Positions 43,269 to 51,823 of a DNA stretch of 64,000 nucleotides are shown here, in pieces (position 1 is the first letter of the stretch; each line of letters opens with the position of its first letter). This DNA is from Anderseniella sp963698275 (GTDB taxonomy: Bacteria; Pseudomonadota; Alphaproteobacteria; Rhizobiales; Aestuariivirgaceae). The notes beneath the pieces are model-generated. The model was not told where the DNA came from, did not search any database, and saw only the letters and a program-made list of their open reading frames with translations. A program made the translations under genes and the position numbers. The DNA lies in contig CAVOQE010000001.1 of the NCBI GenBank assembly GCA_963698275.1, positions 1,302,001 through 1,366,000 of the forward strand, in the 5' to 3' direction.

Positions 43269-43844
43269 ATGGCAAAGTCCAAGACCAAAAAAGCAAAAGT
43301 CAGCAAGAGCACCGGCAAGAAAAACGGGCCGGGCAAAAAAATGAAGTCGCTGGCAAAAGTGCCAGCGCGAGGCGAAGTATCGACGTTCGAACCCTTCCAG
43401 ACTTTGCGGAAGCAGGTTGATGATCTTTTCACCAATTTCACCGTCAGTTGGCCTCATTTTGAGATGCCAAAGATCGAGTGGCCGACGCTGACAGGGACGG
43501 ACACGGAGGACGCTATTGCCAAGTTCGATCTCAGCGAGAACGGCAAATCAGTGAAGGTGGTCGCCGACATTCCGGGTGTGGATGAAAAAGACGTTGAGGT
43601 GCTTGTTCTAGATGGTGTTCTCACGATCAAGGGAAAAAAGAACTCTGAACATGAAGAGGAAGGTGAGAATTTCTACATTTCAGAACGCAGCTTCGGCTCA
43701 TTCAGCCGCGCATTTCGCCTGCCGGATGGTGTCGATGAAGAGGCTGTAGCCGCAAGCTTTGATAAGGGCGTATTGACGGTGACCTTGCCCAAAATGTCAA
43801 AAGCCAAAACCGACGCTCGACGCGTACCGGTGGAAAAGAAGTAG
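43269..43844 (+). CDS. Hsp20/alpha-crystallin small heat-shock protein
   Basis: The 191-residue protein has an unusual Lys-rich N-terminal extension (MAKSKTKKAKVSKSTGKK) and then an alpha-crystallin domain (FDLSENGKSVKVVADIPGVD, GVLTIKGKK, and the GVLTVTLPK end). ATG at 43269 follows CACAGGAG by eight bases. It is an ATP-independent holdase. It starts a run of plus-strand genes up to the acyl carrier protein with gaps under 75 bases, so it may lead a long stress-metabolism operon. Confidence 0.93.
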   Translation: MAKSKTKKAKVSKSTGKKNGPGKKMKSLAKVPARGEVSTFEPFQTLRKQVDDLFTNFTVSWPHFEMPKIEWPTLTGTDTEDAIAKFDLSENGKSVKVVADIPGVDEKDVEVLVLDGVLTIKGKKNSEHEEEGENFYISERSFGSFSRAFRLPDGVDEEAVAASFDKGVLTVTLPKMSKAKTDARRVPVEKK

Positions 43845-43895
43845 TCGCGGGTTGGGCACGCGGATTGCCCTTTGTTTGTTTTTGGGGTTTTAAAA

Positions 43896-44873
43896 ATGCC
43901 ATCAACGCTTTTGCTGACGCAGACAGAGATCGAGATGCTGCTTGATGACGGTGAGTTGTTTCAGCAGCTGAAAGACGGTTTTGCAGCGTTGGCAAAAGCC
44001 GGTCCCGAATTGCGCGGGCGACGCTTTCCGGTTGTGCTGAATGCAGCCGACAGTGATGCGGCCGGAATGGTTCTGGCACCGGGTCTGATACCCGGCATAC
44101 CGGCCTACACGGTCAAGGTGAATGCGAAATTCCCGTCGCAACCGCCAGCCATCAAGGGCCTGGTCATACTGCACAGCCTGCACGATGGCGCCATCCTGGC
44201 GCTTCTCGACTCCGGCTACCTGACGGCCAGACGCACAGCGGCGGCCGGCGCTGTCGGGGCCGATACTCTCGCCCGGCCCGACAGTGAGACGGTTTCCGTC
44301 ATTGGATGCGGGGTACAGGGTTACGCCCAGCTTGAGTGGATGCTCAAGATACGTCCAATCAGGAACGTTTTCGTTTATGACACAGTGCCGGGGCAGGTGC
44401 AGGCTTTCGTAGAAAGAGCGCGTTCCGAGTTCGACATACCGGTTGAGATTTGTGACAACGCCAAACAGGCGGCTGGCAAGGGTGACATTGTCATAACCGC
44501 CACATGGGCGCGCGAGCCATTTCTGTTTTGCGGTGATGTTCGTCCGGGAACGCACATTACAACCCTGGGTCCCGACGGGCCGGGTGAGTGTGAAGTTGCA
44601 GCAGACCTGCTGGTAGCCTCACTGTTCTTTGCTGATGATGCCGCGCTCCAGATCGAGATGGGCGCAATTGGCGGCGCCGGGCTGGGTGCAGAGGCTATCA
44701 GCGCAACCATAGGGGAAGTTCTTGCCGGCAGGAAACCTGGCCGGCAAAGCCCTGACGACATCACCATTTACGGCATGGTTGGATTGCCTTTTGAAGATCT
44801 GGCTGCTGGTTGGCTTGTTTACAAAAAGGCACTCAAGAGCGGTGCGGGTACCCAGATTGATCTTGCCGCCTAG
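43896..44873 (+). CDS. ornithine cyclodeaminase/mu-crystallin family protein
   Basis: The 325-residue protein has the family pattern: substrate-side LVILHSLHDGAILALLDSGY followed by LTARRTAAAGAVGAD, and a Rossmann fold VSVIGCGVQGYAQLEWML. Members include ornithine cyclodeaminase, alanine dehydrogenase and imine reductases. I chose ATG at 43896 over an upstream start. It lies 51 bases after hsp20. Its exact imine or amino-acid substrate cannot be told. Confidence 0.87.
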   Translation: MPSTLLLTQTEIEMLLDDGELFQQLKDGFAALAKAGPELRGRRFPVVLNAADSDAAGMVLAPGLIPGIPAYTVKVNAKFPSQPPAIKGLVILHSLHDGAILALLDSGYLTARRTAAAGAVGADTLARPDSETVSVIGCGVQGYAQLEWMLKIRPIRNVFVYDTVPGQVQAFVERARSEFDIPVEICDNAKQAAGKGDIVITATWAREPFLFCGDVRPGTHITTLGPDGPGECEVAADLLVASLFFADDAALQIEMGAIGGAGLGAEAISATIGEVLAGRKPGRQSPDDITIYGMVGLPFEDLAAGWLVYKKALKSGAGTQIDLAA

Positions 44874-44945
44874 CCGACCAGCTGAAGCCGAACTGGGAGT
44901 TCTGATTGTAGATCAACAGGCAACGCGCCGGAAAAAGATAATCGT

Positions 44946-46703
44946 ATGTCCGCTAACTGGCCAATAATAACAAAGACACCGCAAGCGAGGGCTCAAGCTG
45001 TTCTTGGTGACTACGATCAGGCCTGCCGGGAATTTTCCTGGGATGAAGCCCGGGCTTTGCTCGACTACATGCCGGATGGCTGCCTGAACATATGTGACCA
45101 AGCAGTTGACCGCCATGTGGACAAGGGCAACGGTGAAGTGACAGCGTTGCGCTGGATTGGGCGCGACGATGATATCCAGGATTTCACCTATGCTGATCTG
45201 CAACGGGAAACCGCGAAATTTGCCAATGTGCTGAAGGCGAGCCAGATCGGTGCAGGCGACCGTGTGTTCTCACTGCTGGGGCGTATTCCACAGCTTTACA
45301 TTGCTGCACTGGGAACCCTGAAGAACGGCAGTGTCTATTCACCGTTGTTCGCCGCATTTGGTCCCGATCCGGTGCGCGCCCGAATGGAGATCGGGGAAGC
45401 AACGGCACTTGTGACCACCCTTCAGCTTTATCGCCGCAAGGTCGAGAAATGGCGTCATGAACTGCCCAGCCTGAAGCACGTGTTTCTCACCGATGATGAC
45501 AACGGTGATCTGCCTGAAGGAACCGTCAGTCTGAACGCAGCCTTGGCGTCTGCCCAGACAGAGTTTGAAACGGTCCATACCCGGCCGGAGGACATGGCGT
45601 TGTTGCATTTTACAAGCGGCACGACAGGGCGTCCGAAAGGCGCAATACATGTTCACGAGGCGGTCGTCACACACGGCATCACCGGCCGGTTGGCCCTGGA
45701 TCTGCGTGCAGGAGATATCTACTGGTGCACGGCGGATCCCGGCTGGGTTACCGGAACATCGTACGGCATCATTTCACCGCTGGTGAACGGCGTGACGATG
45801 ATTGTCGACGAGGCCGATTTCGAGGTTGAACGCTGGTATCGCATTCTTGAGCAACAGCAGGTCAGCATCTGGTACACGGCCCCAACGGCTGTTCGCATGC
45901 TCATGAGAGCGGGTGGTGAGCAAGCGCAAAAGCATGACCTTTCGAAGCTCCGCTTCCTGTCAAGTGTTGGCGAGCCGCTCAATCCCGAAGCAGTTGCCTG
46001 GAGTGCCAGGACATTCCCGACGCCGTTTCACGACAATTGGTGGCAGACCGAGACCGGTGGCATCATGATTGCCAATTTTGCGTCCATGGATGTCAAACCC
46101 GGATCGATGGGAAAACCGTTGCCGGGTGTGGAAGCTGGCATCGTCGAGCGCCAGGGTGAGAAAATCGTCGAGTTGACCAAACCCGGTGCTTTGGGGGAAC
46201 TGGCGTTGCGGACGGGTTGGCCGTCCATGATGCGCGGTTACCTCAATGAAGAGGAACGCTACAACAAGTGTTTTGCCGGCGGCTGGTATCTGAGCGGTGA
46301 TCTCGCGTCCAGGGATGAGGATGGCTACTTCTGGTTTGTTGGCCGGGCTGATGATCTCATAAAGAGTGCAGGGCATCTCATCGGGCCGTTCGAAGTGGAA
46401 AGCGCTCTCATCGCCCATCCGGCTGTGGCTGAAGCTGCGGTCATCGGTCTGCCGGATGAGACGGCCGGCGAAGTGGTCAAAGCGTATGTGACCCTCAACC
46501 CGGGCGCCAAAGCTGACGAAACATTACGCAAAGCCATCATTGCCACGGCGCGCAAGAAACTCGGGCCGGCGGTGGCCCCGAGACAAGTCGAATTCCGGGA
46601 TACACTCCCAAAAACCCGAAGCGGCAAAATCATGCGCCGATTGTTGAAGGCGCGCGAGCTTGGGTTGCCGGAAGGCGATACCTCAACACTGGAGAATAAC
46701 TGA
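44946..46703 (+). CDS. acsA: acetyl-CoA synthetase (AMP-forming, AcsA type)
   Basis: The 585-residue protein has the ANL cores FTSGTTGRPKGAIHVHE, the acetate-pocket NWWQTETGG, RADDLIKSAGHLIGPFEVE and KTRSGKIMRR, where the Lys is the usual acetylation site. It lacks the long N-terminus of enterobacterial Acs and is nearer to Bacillus AcsA. It abuts the E1 alpha gene by one shared base. Acetate activation next to a pyruvate dehydrogenase gives two routes to acetyl-CoA in one operon. Confidence 0.9.
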   Translation: MSANWPIITKTPQARAQAVLGDYDQACREFSWDEARALLDYMPDGCLNICDQAVDRHVDKGNGEVTALRWIGRDDDIQDFTYADLQRETAKFANVLKASQIGAGDRVFSLLGRIPQLYIAALGTLKNGSVYSPLFAAFGPDPVRARMEIGEATALVTTLQLYRRKVEKWRHELPSLKHVFLTDDDNGDLPEGTVSLNAALASAQTEFETVHTRPEDMALLHFTSGTTGRPKGAIHVHEAVVTHGITGRLALDLRAGDIYWCTADPGWVTGTSYGIISPLVNGVTMIVDEADFEVERWYRILEQQQVSIWYTAPTAVRMLMRAGGEQAQKHDLSKLRFLSSVGEPLNPEAVAWSARTFPTPFHDNWWQTETGGIMIANFASMDVKPGSMGKPLPGVEAGIVERQGEKIVELTKPGALGELALRTGWPSMMRGYLNEEERYNKCFAGGWYLSGDLASRDEDGYFWFVGRADDLIKSAGHLIGPFEVESALIAHPAVAEAAVIGLPDETAGEVVKAYVTLNPGAKADETLRKAIIATARKKLGPAVAPRQVEFRDTLPKTRSGKIMRRLLKARELGLPEGDTSTLENN

Positions 46704-47713
46704 TGGCAGCAGGCACCGACACCAAGGTTCACCTGGTTCGAGAGCACGCCCTTGAACTGTTGAAGCAGATGATCCTGATCAGGCGGTTTGAGGAAAAATG
46801 CGCTGAGTTGTACAGCGCGGAGAAAATTCGCGGGTTCTTGCACCTCTATATCGGAGAAGAGGCAAATGCTGTCGGGGTAATGCAGGCACTTGAACCAGAT
46901 GATGCAATCGTGGCGACTTACCGGGAGCACGGACACGCCCTGGCGCGAGGGTTGCCGCCCAGCGAAATCATGGCTGAGATGTACGGCAAGGCGGCGGGAT
47001 CCAGCCGCGGTCGCGGTGGATCAATGCATATCTTTGATGCACGTCACCGCTTTTATGGCGGCAATGCCATTGTTGGCGGTGGCCTCCCGCTGGCAGTTGG
47101 ATTGGCTCTCGCGGATAAAATGCAGGGCAGGAATCGCGTCACGTGTTGCTTCTTCGGCGAAGGTGCTGCCGCAGAAGGCGAGTTCCACGAATCCCTGAAC
47201 CTGGCGGCACTGTGGAACCTGCCGGTGCTTTTTGTCTGCGAGAACAATGGCTACGCCATGGGGACCGCGTTAAACCGTTCCGAATCCAATCCGGATATTT
47301 CTCAGCACGCATCGGCATATTCAATTGCGTCGGAGGCTGTAGACGGCATGAATGTGATCGATGTGGAGGCAGCGGCGCGCCGTGCAGTGAAAGCAATCCG
47401 TGCAGGCAAGGGCCCCCGGTTTCTTGAGAACAAGACATACAGGTTCCGTGCACACTCAATGTTTGACGCAGAACTCTATCGGGACAAGGTTGAGGTCGAA
47501 AAGTGGAAGAAAATCGGACCGGTAGTGCGGTTCACCGACTGGCTTCTTGAATCCGGAATGATCCATGAATCAGACATAGACATCATCGAGCAGGAAGTGG
47601 CTCGGACCATAGAAGTTGCAGTCGTTTTCGCCGAACAAGCGCCGTGGGAACCAGTGGAGGACCTGACCCGTGATGTCATGACCCCACCTGTCCACGATAA
47701 GGTGGCGTCATGA
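46703..47713 (+). CDS. pyruvate-type dehydrogenase E1 alpha subunit
   Basis: The 336-residue protein has the TPP site GEGAAAEGEFHESLN ending ENNGYAMG, and the pyruvate-type motifs RGFLHLYIGEEANAVGV and GRGGSMHIFD. Length and motifs follow PdhA, or the related acetoin dehydrogenase AcoA. It overlaps the E1 beta gene by four bases. No E3 is found nearby, and AcoR or acetoin genes are absent, which favours pyruvate. Confidence 0.9.
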   Translation: MAAGTDTKVHLVREHALELLKQMILIRRFEEKCAELYSAEKIRGFLHLYIGEEANAVGVMQALEPDDAIVATYREHGHALARGLPPSEIMAEMYGKAAGSSRGRGGSMHIFDARHRFYGGNAIVGGGLPLAVGLALADKMQGRNRVTCCFFGEGAAAEGEFHESLNLAALWNLPVLFVCENNGYAMGTALNRSESNPDISQHASAYSIASEAVDGMNVIDVEAAARRAVKAIRAGKGPRFLENKTYRFRAHSMFDAELYRDKVEVEKWKKIGPVVRFTDWLLESGMIHESDIDIIEQEVARTIEVAVVFAEQAPWEPVEDLTRDVMTPPVHDKVAS

Positions 47714-48699
47714 CTGGAAGCCGTACGCTCACTTACCGCGAAGCCATCCGTGAAGCCCTGCGCGAAGCGTTGCAACGCGACGAACGGGTTTTCCTGATGG
47801 GCGAGGATGTCGGGCGCTATGGTGGCGCCTATGCTTGTTCCAAGGGCCTTCTTGAGGAGTTCGGCGACGAACGTGTCCGCGACACGCCCCTGTCGGAATC
47901 CGGTTTCACAGGTGCCGGTATCGGTGCAGCCCTTGGCGGTATGCGGCCGATTGTGGAAATCATGACTGTCAATTTCAGCCTTCTTGCGCTTGACCAGATC
48001 GTCAATACGGCCGCGACCCTGAGGCATATGTCGGGCGGCCAGTTCTCCGTGCCCATCGTCATACGCATGGCGACGGGTGCCGGCCGTCAGCTGGCTGCGC
48101 AACATTCGCATAGCCTGGAATGCTGGTTTGCCCATGTGCCAGGTCTTCGAGTGGTTGCGCCTGCCAGCGTGGCCGACGCCCGCGGCATGTTATGGACCGC
48201 GCTGCAGGATCCTGATCCTGTGATCATGTTTGAGCACGCCACCTTGTATAACGAAGAAGGCGAAGTTGCCGCAGAAGGTGAAACCTCCTGTGATCTGGAT
48301 AAGGCAGCCATCAGAAGGTCCGGCAAGGATGTGTCGCTGATAACCTATTCAGGCAGCTTGGGAAAAACACTAGACGCTGCACAACGCCTTGCCGGAGATG
48401 GAATTGACTGTGAAGTCATTGATCTCAGATCGCTTCGACCCCTTGATGACGCGACCATTATGAGTTCAGTTACCAAGACTGCACGTGCAGTGATTGTTGA
48501 TGAAGGTTGGCGATCAGGCAGTTTGGCGGGTGAAATCTCGGCACGGATTATGGAACAGGCATTCTATTCCCTGGACGCACCGGTAGAACGTGTGTGCAGC
48601 CAAGAGGTGCCCATACCCTATCCGAGCCATCTCGAACAGGCAGCAACGCCGCAAGTGGAAAGCATTGTGGCGGCGGTGCGAAAGACATTGCGGACATGA
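47710..48699 (+). CDS. pyruvate-type dehydrogenase E1 beta subunit
   Basis: The 329-residue protein shows GEDVGRYGGAYACSKGLLEE, DTPLSESGFTGAGIGAA and MATGAGRQLAAQHSHSLE, as in PdhB/AcoB. The stop TGA overlaps the E2 ATG. It lacks the N-terminal lipoyl domain that many alphaproteobacterial PdhB proteins carry, so this is a second complex rather than the housekeeping one. Confidence 0.92.
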   Translation: MTGSRTLTYREAIREALREALQRDERVFLMGEDVGRYGGAYACSKGLLEEFGDERVRDTPLSESGFTGAGIGAALGGMRPIVEIMTVNFSLLALDQIVNTAATLRHMSGGQFSVPIVIRMATGAGRQLAAQHSHSLECWFAHVPGLRVVAPASVADARGMLWTALQDPDPVIMFEHATLYNEEGEVAAEGETSCDLDKAAIRRSGKDVSLITYSGSLGKTLDAAQRLAGDGIDCEVIDLRSLRPLDDATIMSSVTKTARAVIVDEGWRSGSLAGEISARIMEQAFYSLDAPVERVCSQEVPIPYPSHLEQAATPQVESIVAAVRKTLRT

Positions 48700-49835
48700 T
48701 CGAGTTCAAGATGCCATCGCTTGGTGCGGATATGGAGCAGGGCACTCTTGTCGAGTGGCTTAAGAAACCGGGAGACGTCATCCACAAAGGAGACGTACTG
48801 GCGGTAGTGGAAACCCAGAAGGGTGCGATCGAAATCGAGGTTTTTAGCGATGGTGTGCTCAGGGACTGTCGGGCCAGTCCGGGTGATCACGTCCCTGTAG
48901 GTGAGGTTATTGCCATACTGGACGGTGACAAGACATCGGTCATGCCAACCGTCAAACCGTCATTTTCACCTGTGCCTTCACATAAGCCGGTATCTGCGGA
49001 GCGACTACCCGGCAAGCCCAAGATCACGCCGGCGGCCCGCAGGCTGGCGCAACAACTCGGTCTTGATATCAGCAACATTGCCGCCGACAGCAGCGGCGTT
49101 GTCGGTCTGAGGCAGGTGCAGGCCAGTTCACCAGAAACAAGTCCGGCTGAAGCTGGTAGAGCCGGGATCGATTTCAAGGAAATGCGCAAGGCAATTGCGG
49201 CTGCGATGGCACGGTCAAAGCGCGAGATTCCTCACTACTATGTCAGTTCGGATATCGATGTGACAGCGCTTATGGACTGGTTGGCGCAGGAAAACGCCAG
49301 CCGGTCGGTTGCAGATCGTCTGTTATACGCTGTTCCCCTGTTTCGTGTTCTGGCGCGCACGTTGGTGGATACGCCAGAGCTAAATGGTCATTACGAACAG
49401 GACACGTTTTCGCCTGCTCAGACAGTAAATGCGGGCATCGCAATAGCGATGCGTGGAGGAGGACTTGTAGCACCTTCAATCCGCGATGTGGCCGGCAAGA
49501 GCAATGATGAGTTGAGGATATCGCTGACGGACCTAGTTGGCAGGGTGCGCAGCGGTCGGCTCAGGAGTTCGGAATTGTCCAACGCCACCGTCACATTTTC
49601 CAACCTGGGTGAGCGTACGGCAGATACATTGATGCCGATAATCTATCCTCCACAAGTTGCCATTATCGGCTGCGGGCAAATTGTCTCAAGGCCGTGGGTG
49701 AAGGACGGAGAGATTCATGTCCGTCAAATCATGTCGGTAACAGTTGCCGGTGATCATCGCGTGAGCGATGGACGAAGCGCGGCGCGGTTCCTGTCCCGAC
49801 TTGAGCAACGATTGACTGCGCCGGAGGACTCATGA
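48696..49835 (+). CDS. dihydrolipoamide acetyltransferase (E2) of pyruvate-type complex
   Basis: The 379-residue protein has a single lipoyl domain with Lys42 (VVETQKGAIEIEV), a subunit-binding domain (ITPAARRLAQQLGLDISNI) and a catalytic domain ending in VAGDHRVSDGRSAARF with the DHRxSDG active-site motif. The ATG at 48696 overlaps the E1 beta stop (ATGA). The acyl carrier protein gene overlaps its end by four bases. Confidence 0.92.
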   Translation: MIEFKMPSLGADMEQGTLVEWLKKPGDVIHKGDVLAVVETQKGAIEIEVFSDGVLRDCRASPGDHVPVGEVIAILDGDKTSVMPTVKPSFSPVPSHKPVSAERLPGKPKITPAARRLAQQLGLDISNIAADSSGVVGLRQVQASSPETSPAEAGRAGIDFKEMRKAIAAAMARSKREIPHYYVSSDIDVTALMDWLAQENASRSVADRLLYAVPLFRVLARTLVDTPELNGHYEQDTFSPAQTVNAGIAIAMRGGGLVAPSIRDVAGKSNDELRISLTDLVGRVRSGRLRSSELSNATVTFSNLGERTADTLMPIIYPPQVAIIGCGQIVSRPWVKDGEIHVRQIMSVTVAGDHRVSDGRSAARFLSRLEQRLTAPEDS

Positions 49836-50077
49836 ACGAACTGGAATTGACTGAATTGGTGAAACGCACGCTGTTTGACGTCGCTCCCGATCTGGAAGGT
49901 GAGGCAATCGATCCTGAGACCCCGTTTCGGGATCAGTTTGAATTCGATTCCATGGACTTTCTTAACTTCATCATTGGCCTTCACCAGGCTACAGGCGAAG
50001 AGATTCCGGAAGCTGATTATCCGCAACTTGCAAGTCTCAAGGATTGCGTTTCCTATCTAAAAGCAAAAAATGTGTAA
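49832..50077 (+). CDS. acyl carrier protein, last gene of the pyruvate dehydrogenase operon
   Basis: The 81-residue protein is acidic and helical, with Ser40 in the FDSMDFLNFI motif as the phosphopantetheine site. It is not the housekeeping AcpP (whose motif is DSLD). The ATGA overlap with E2 means coupled translation with the complex. Possible roles are to supply octanoyl for lipoylation of E2 or to accept an acyl group from the complex; both are inference. Confidence 0.9.
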   Translation: MNELELTELVKRTLFDVAPDLEGEAIDPETPFRDQFEFDSMDFLNFIIGLHQATGEEIPEADYPQLASLKDCVSYLKAKNV

Positions 50078-50143
50078 AACTTGCCTTTGAATTCACGGAA
50101 TTCAGTTGCTGTTCTTTGAACCATTGCGCTCACCGGTTCTTCA

Positions 50144-51730
50144 ATGAAAGCAGAAGCATTGCAGGAAACGTCCGCTACGAACGAGGCAGCACTGCCGGTG
50201 GCAGCATTGGAGCACCTCACAGGACCCATGCGGGGCACAACAACATGGATAGCGGAGAAGGATGTCGGTGTCACACTGAGCCCGCGTCGTATCATTCACG
50301 TTGCTCCCGGGCTGGTGGACGCTAGCAGCAGGGACTTGATCGCACATCTTAGGCGAGCAGGTGAAACCTTTGAAATCGAGGCGAGCGGCAGCCACACAAT
50401 CTGGGTGAATGGCAAGTCTATCCGCTCGGTCGTTCTCAAGCATCACGACATGATCGAGTTCGGTAACACCGGACCAATGTCTCGCTATGTCATATTCCAA
50501 AACGGTCAATCACCGCATGCTACGATTACTGAAGTTATAAGTGATGCGGCGGCCTATATCCGTTCCAGCCACCGGCCCATTGGAATACGCGTTCTCAATG
50601 CGACAGGGCAAGTGTTGAGGCGCTTGACCCGCGAAACAACAATCTTGTTCCGTATGGGGGTGATTGCCGCGTTGTTTATGCTGGCTGCTGTTGCATATCA
50701 ACAGACCCGCATCAATGAACTGCTGCACGAACAGATCGAGGCCGGCACCTCACAGATTGAGAGCTTTTCCAGAACGCTTGCCCGCACCAGTGAACAGGCG
50801 CTGACCCCGCAAGATCTGGAGACCCTGCGCCTTGAGTTGGGAAAAGGCTTGATTACAACTGCTGAGCGCCTGTCAGAGCTTGAACGCCTGTCAAGGGCGA
50901 GCGCGCGCGTCATCGCCCAGGCGAAATCTTCAATCGTGTTTCTGCAGGGTTCTTATGGCTTTCGGCACAAAGTCACCGGCCGTGTGCTGCGCCTGGCCGT
51001 GGGCAAAGACGGCAAGCCGATGGTTCTTCCAAACGGCATTCCACTCCTGTCACTTGACGGTGATGGGCCGGTGGCGGAACGCCAGTTCGTTGGCAGCGGT
51101 TTTGTGATCGGTGATGATGGTCTGCTGATTACCAACAGGCATCTGGGTGTGCCCTGGGAACATGACACCAGCGTAACCGCCTATGCCGGGCAGGAACTCG
51201 AGCCCATAATGATCAAGTTCCTTGCCTATCTGCCGGGTAAGGCACGCGCGGAAGCTGTGGAACTGATCCGAACCAGCGCGCAGGCAGATGTTGCGGTATT
51301 GCGGTTCGAGAACCTGAAGGATCCTGTCAGCGGACTGCAATTGGCCGAGAAAACACCAGTGCCGGGTGACGAAGTGATTGTCATGGGATATCCGACGGGT
51401 ATGCGATCCCTGTTGGCGCAGGCCGGTGAAGAATTCGTCAAAGAGCTGCAACTCGTCAAGGAACTAGATTTTTGGGGCATTGCGGCACGGCTTGCTGAAT
51501 CCGGACGGATTGCGCCTCTGGCTAGCCGGGGCATTGTCGGGCAGGCGTCAGATGAAGCTATCGCCTACGATGCAGCAACGACACGTGGCGGAAGTGGCGG
51601 GCCGGTACTTGATGTGAACGGCGCGGTAGTGGCTGTCAATTCAGCCATACTTCCAGAGTTTGGAGGCTCGAATCTGGGAGTGCCAATCGACAAAGTTCGT
51701 CGGCTTATCGCCGAATTACCGGTGAACTGA
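50144..51730 (+). CDS. membrane-anchored trypsin-like serine protease with N-terminal FHA-like domain
   Basis: The 528-residue protein has a cytoplasmic N-terminal domain of about 160 residues with a beta-rich FHA-like look (IIHVAPGLVDASSRD, TIWVNGKSIRSVVLKHHDMI). One membrane helix follows (about 168-186), then a coiled coil (190-260) and a trypsin-like protease domain. His333 (TNRHLG), Asp382 (QADVAVL) and Ser484 (TRGGSGGPV) form the triad. There is no PDZ domain. The protease would face the periplasm and the sensor-like domain the cytoplasm. It follows the acyl carrier protein gene by 66 bases. Confidence 0.82.
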   Translation: MKAEALQETSATNEAALPVAALEHLTGPMRGTTTWIAEKDVGVTLSPRRIIHVAPGLVDASSRDLIAHLRRAGETFEIEASGSHTIWVNGKSIRSVVLKHHDMIEFGNTGPMSRYVIFQNGQSPHATITEVISDAAAYIRSSHRPIGIRVLNATGQVLRRLTRETTILFRMGVIAALFMLAAVAYQQTRINELLHEQIEAGTSQIESFSRTLARTSEQALTPQDLETLRLELGKGLITTAERLSELERLSRASARVIAQAKSSIVFLQGSYGFRHKVTGRVLRLAVGKDGKPMVLPNGIPLLSLDGDGPVAERQFVGSGFVIGDDGLLITNRHLGVPWEHDTSVTAYAGQELEPIMIKFLAYLPGKARAEAVELIRTSAQADVAVLRFENLKDPVSGLQLAEKTPVPGDEVIVMGYPTGMRSLLAQAGEEFVKELQLVKELDFWGIAARLAESGRIAPLASRGIVGQASDEAIAYDAATTRGGSGGPVLDVNGAVVAVNSAILPEFGGSNLGVPIDKVRRLIAELPVN

Positions 51731-51773
51731 ACGAAATCAAGGCGTGTGATCACAGGTGACGGCTAGAGCGACA

Positions 51774-51791
51774 TGGGTTCAATTGAACCCA
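51774..51791. repeat. intergenic 18-bp palindrome, copy 1
   Basis: TGGGTTCAATTGAACCCA is a perfect palindrome preceded by TAGAGCGACA and followed by TTAAACTGATC. Two more copies with the same leader lie at 54900 and 58018. It sits between the protease and antiporter genes, where the 51745-51754 palindrome TGTGATCACA also occurs. Confidence 0.8.
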
Positions 51792-51823
51792 TTAAACTGA
51801 TCAAGAAGGGGCGGTAGCAAACG

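Noticed and set aside
44893..44916. Possible Fnr box before acsA (CTGATTGTAGATCAAC)
   Set aside because: The spacing between half sites is five bases and one half is mismatched.
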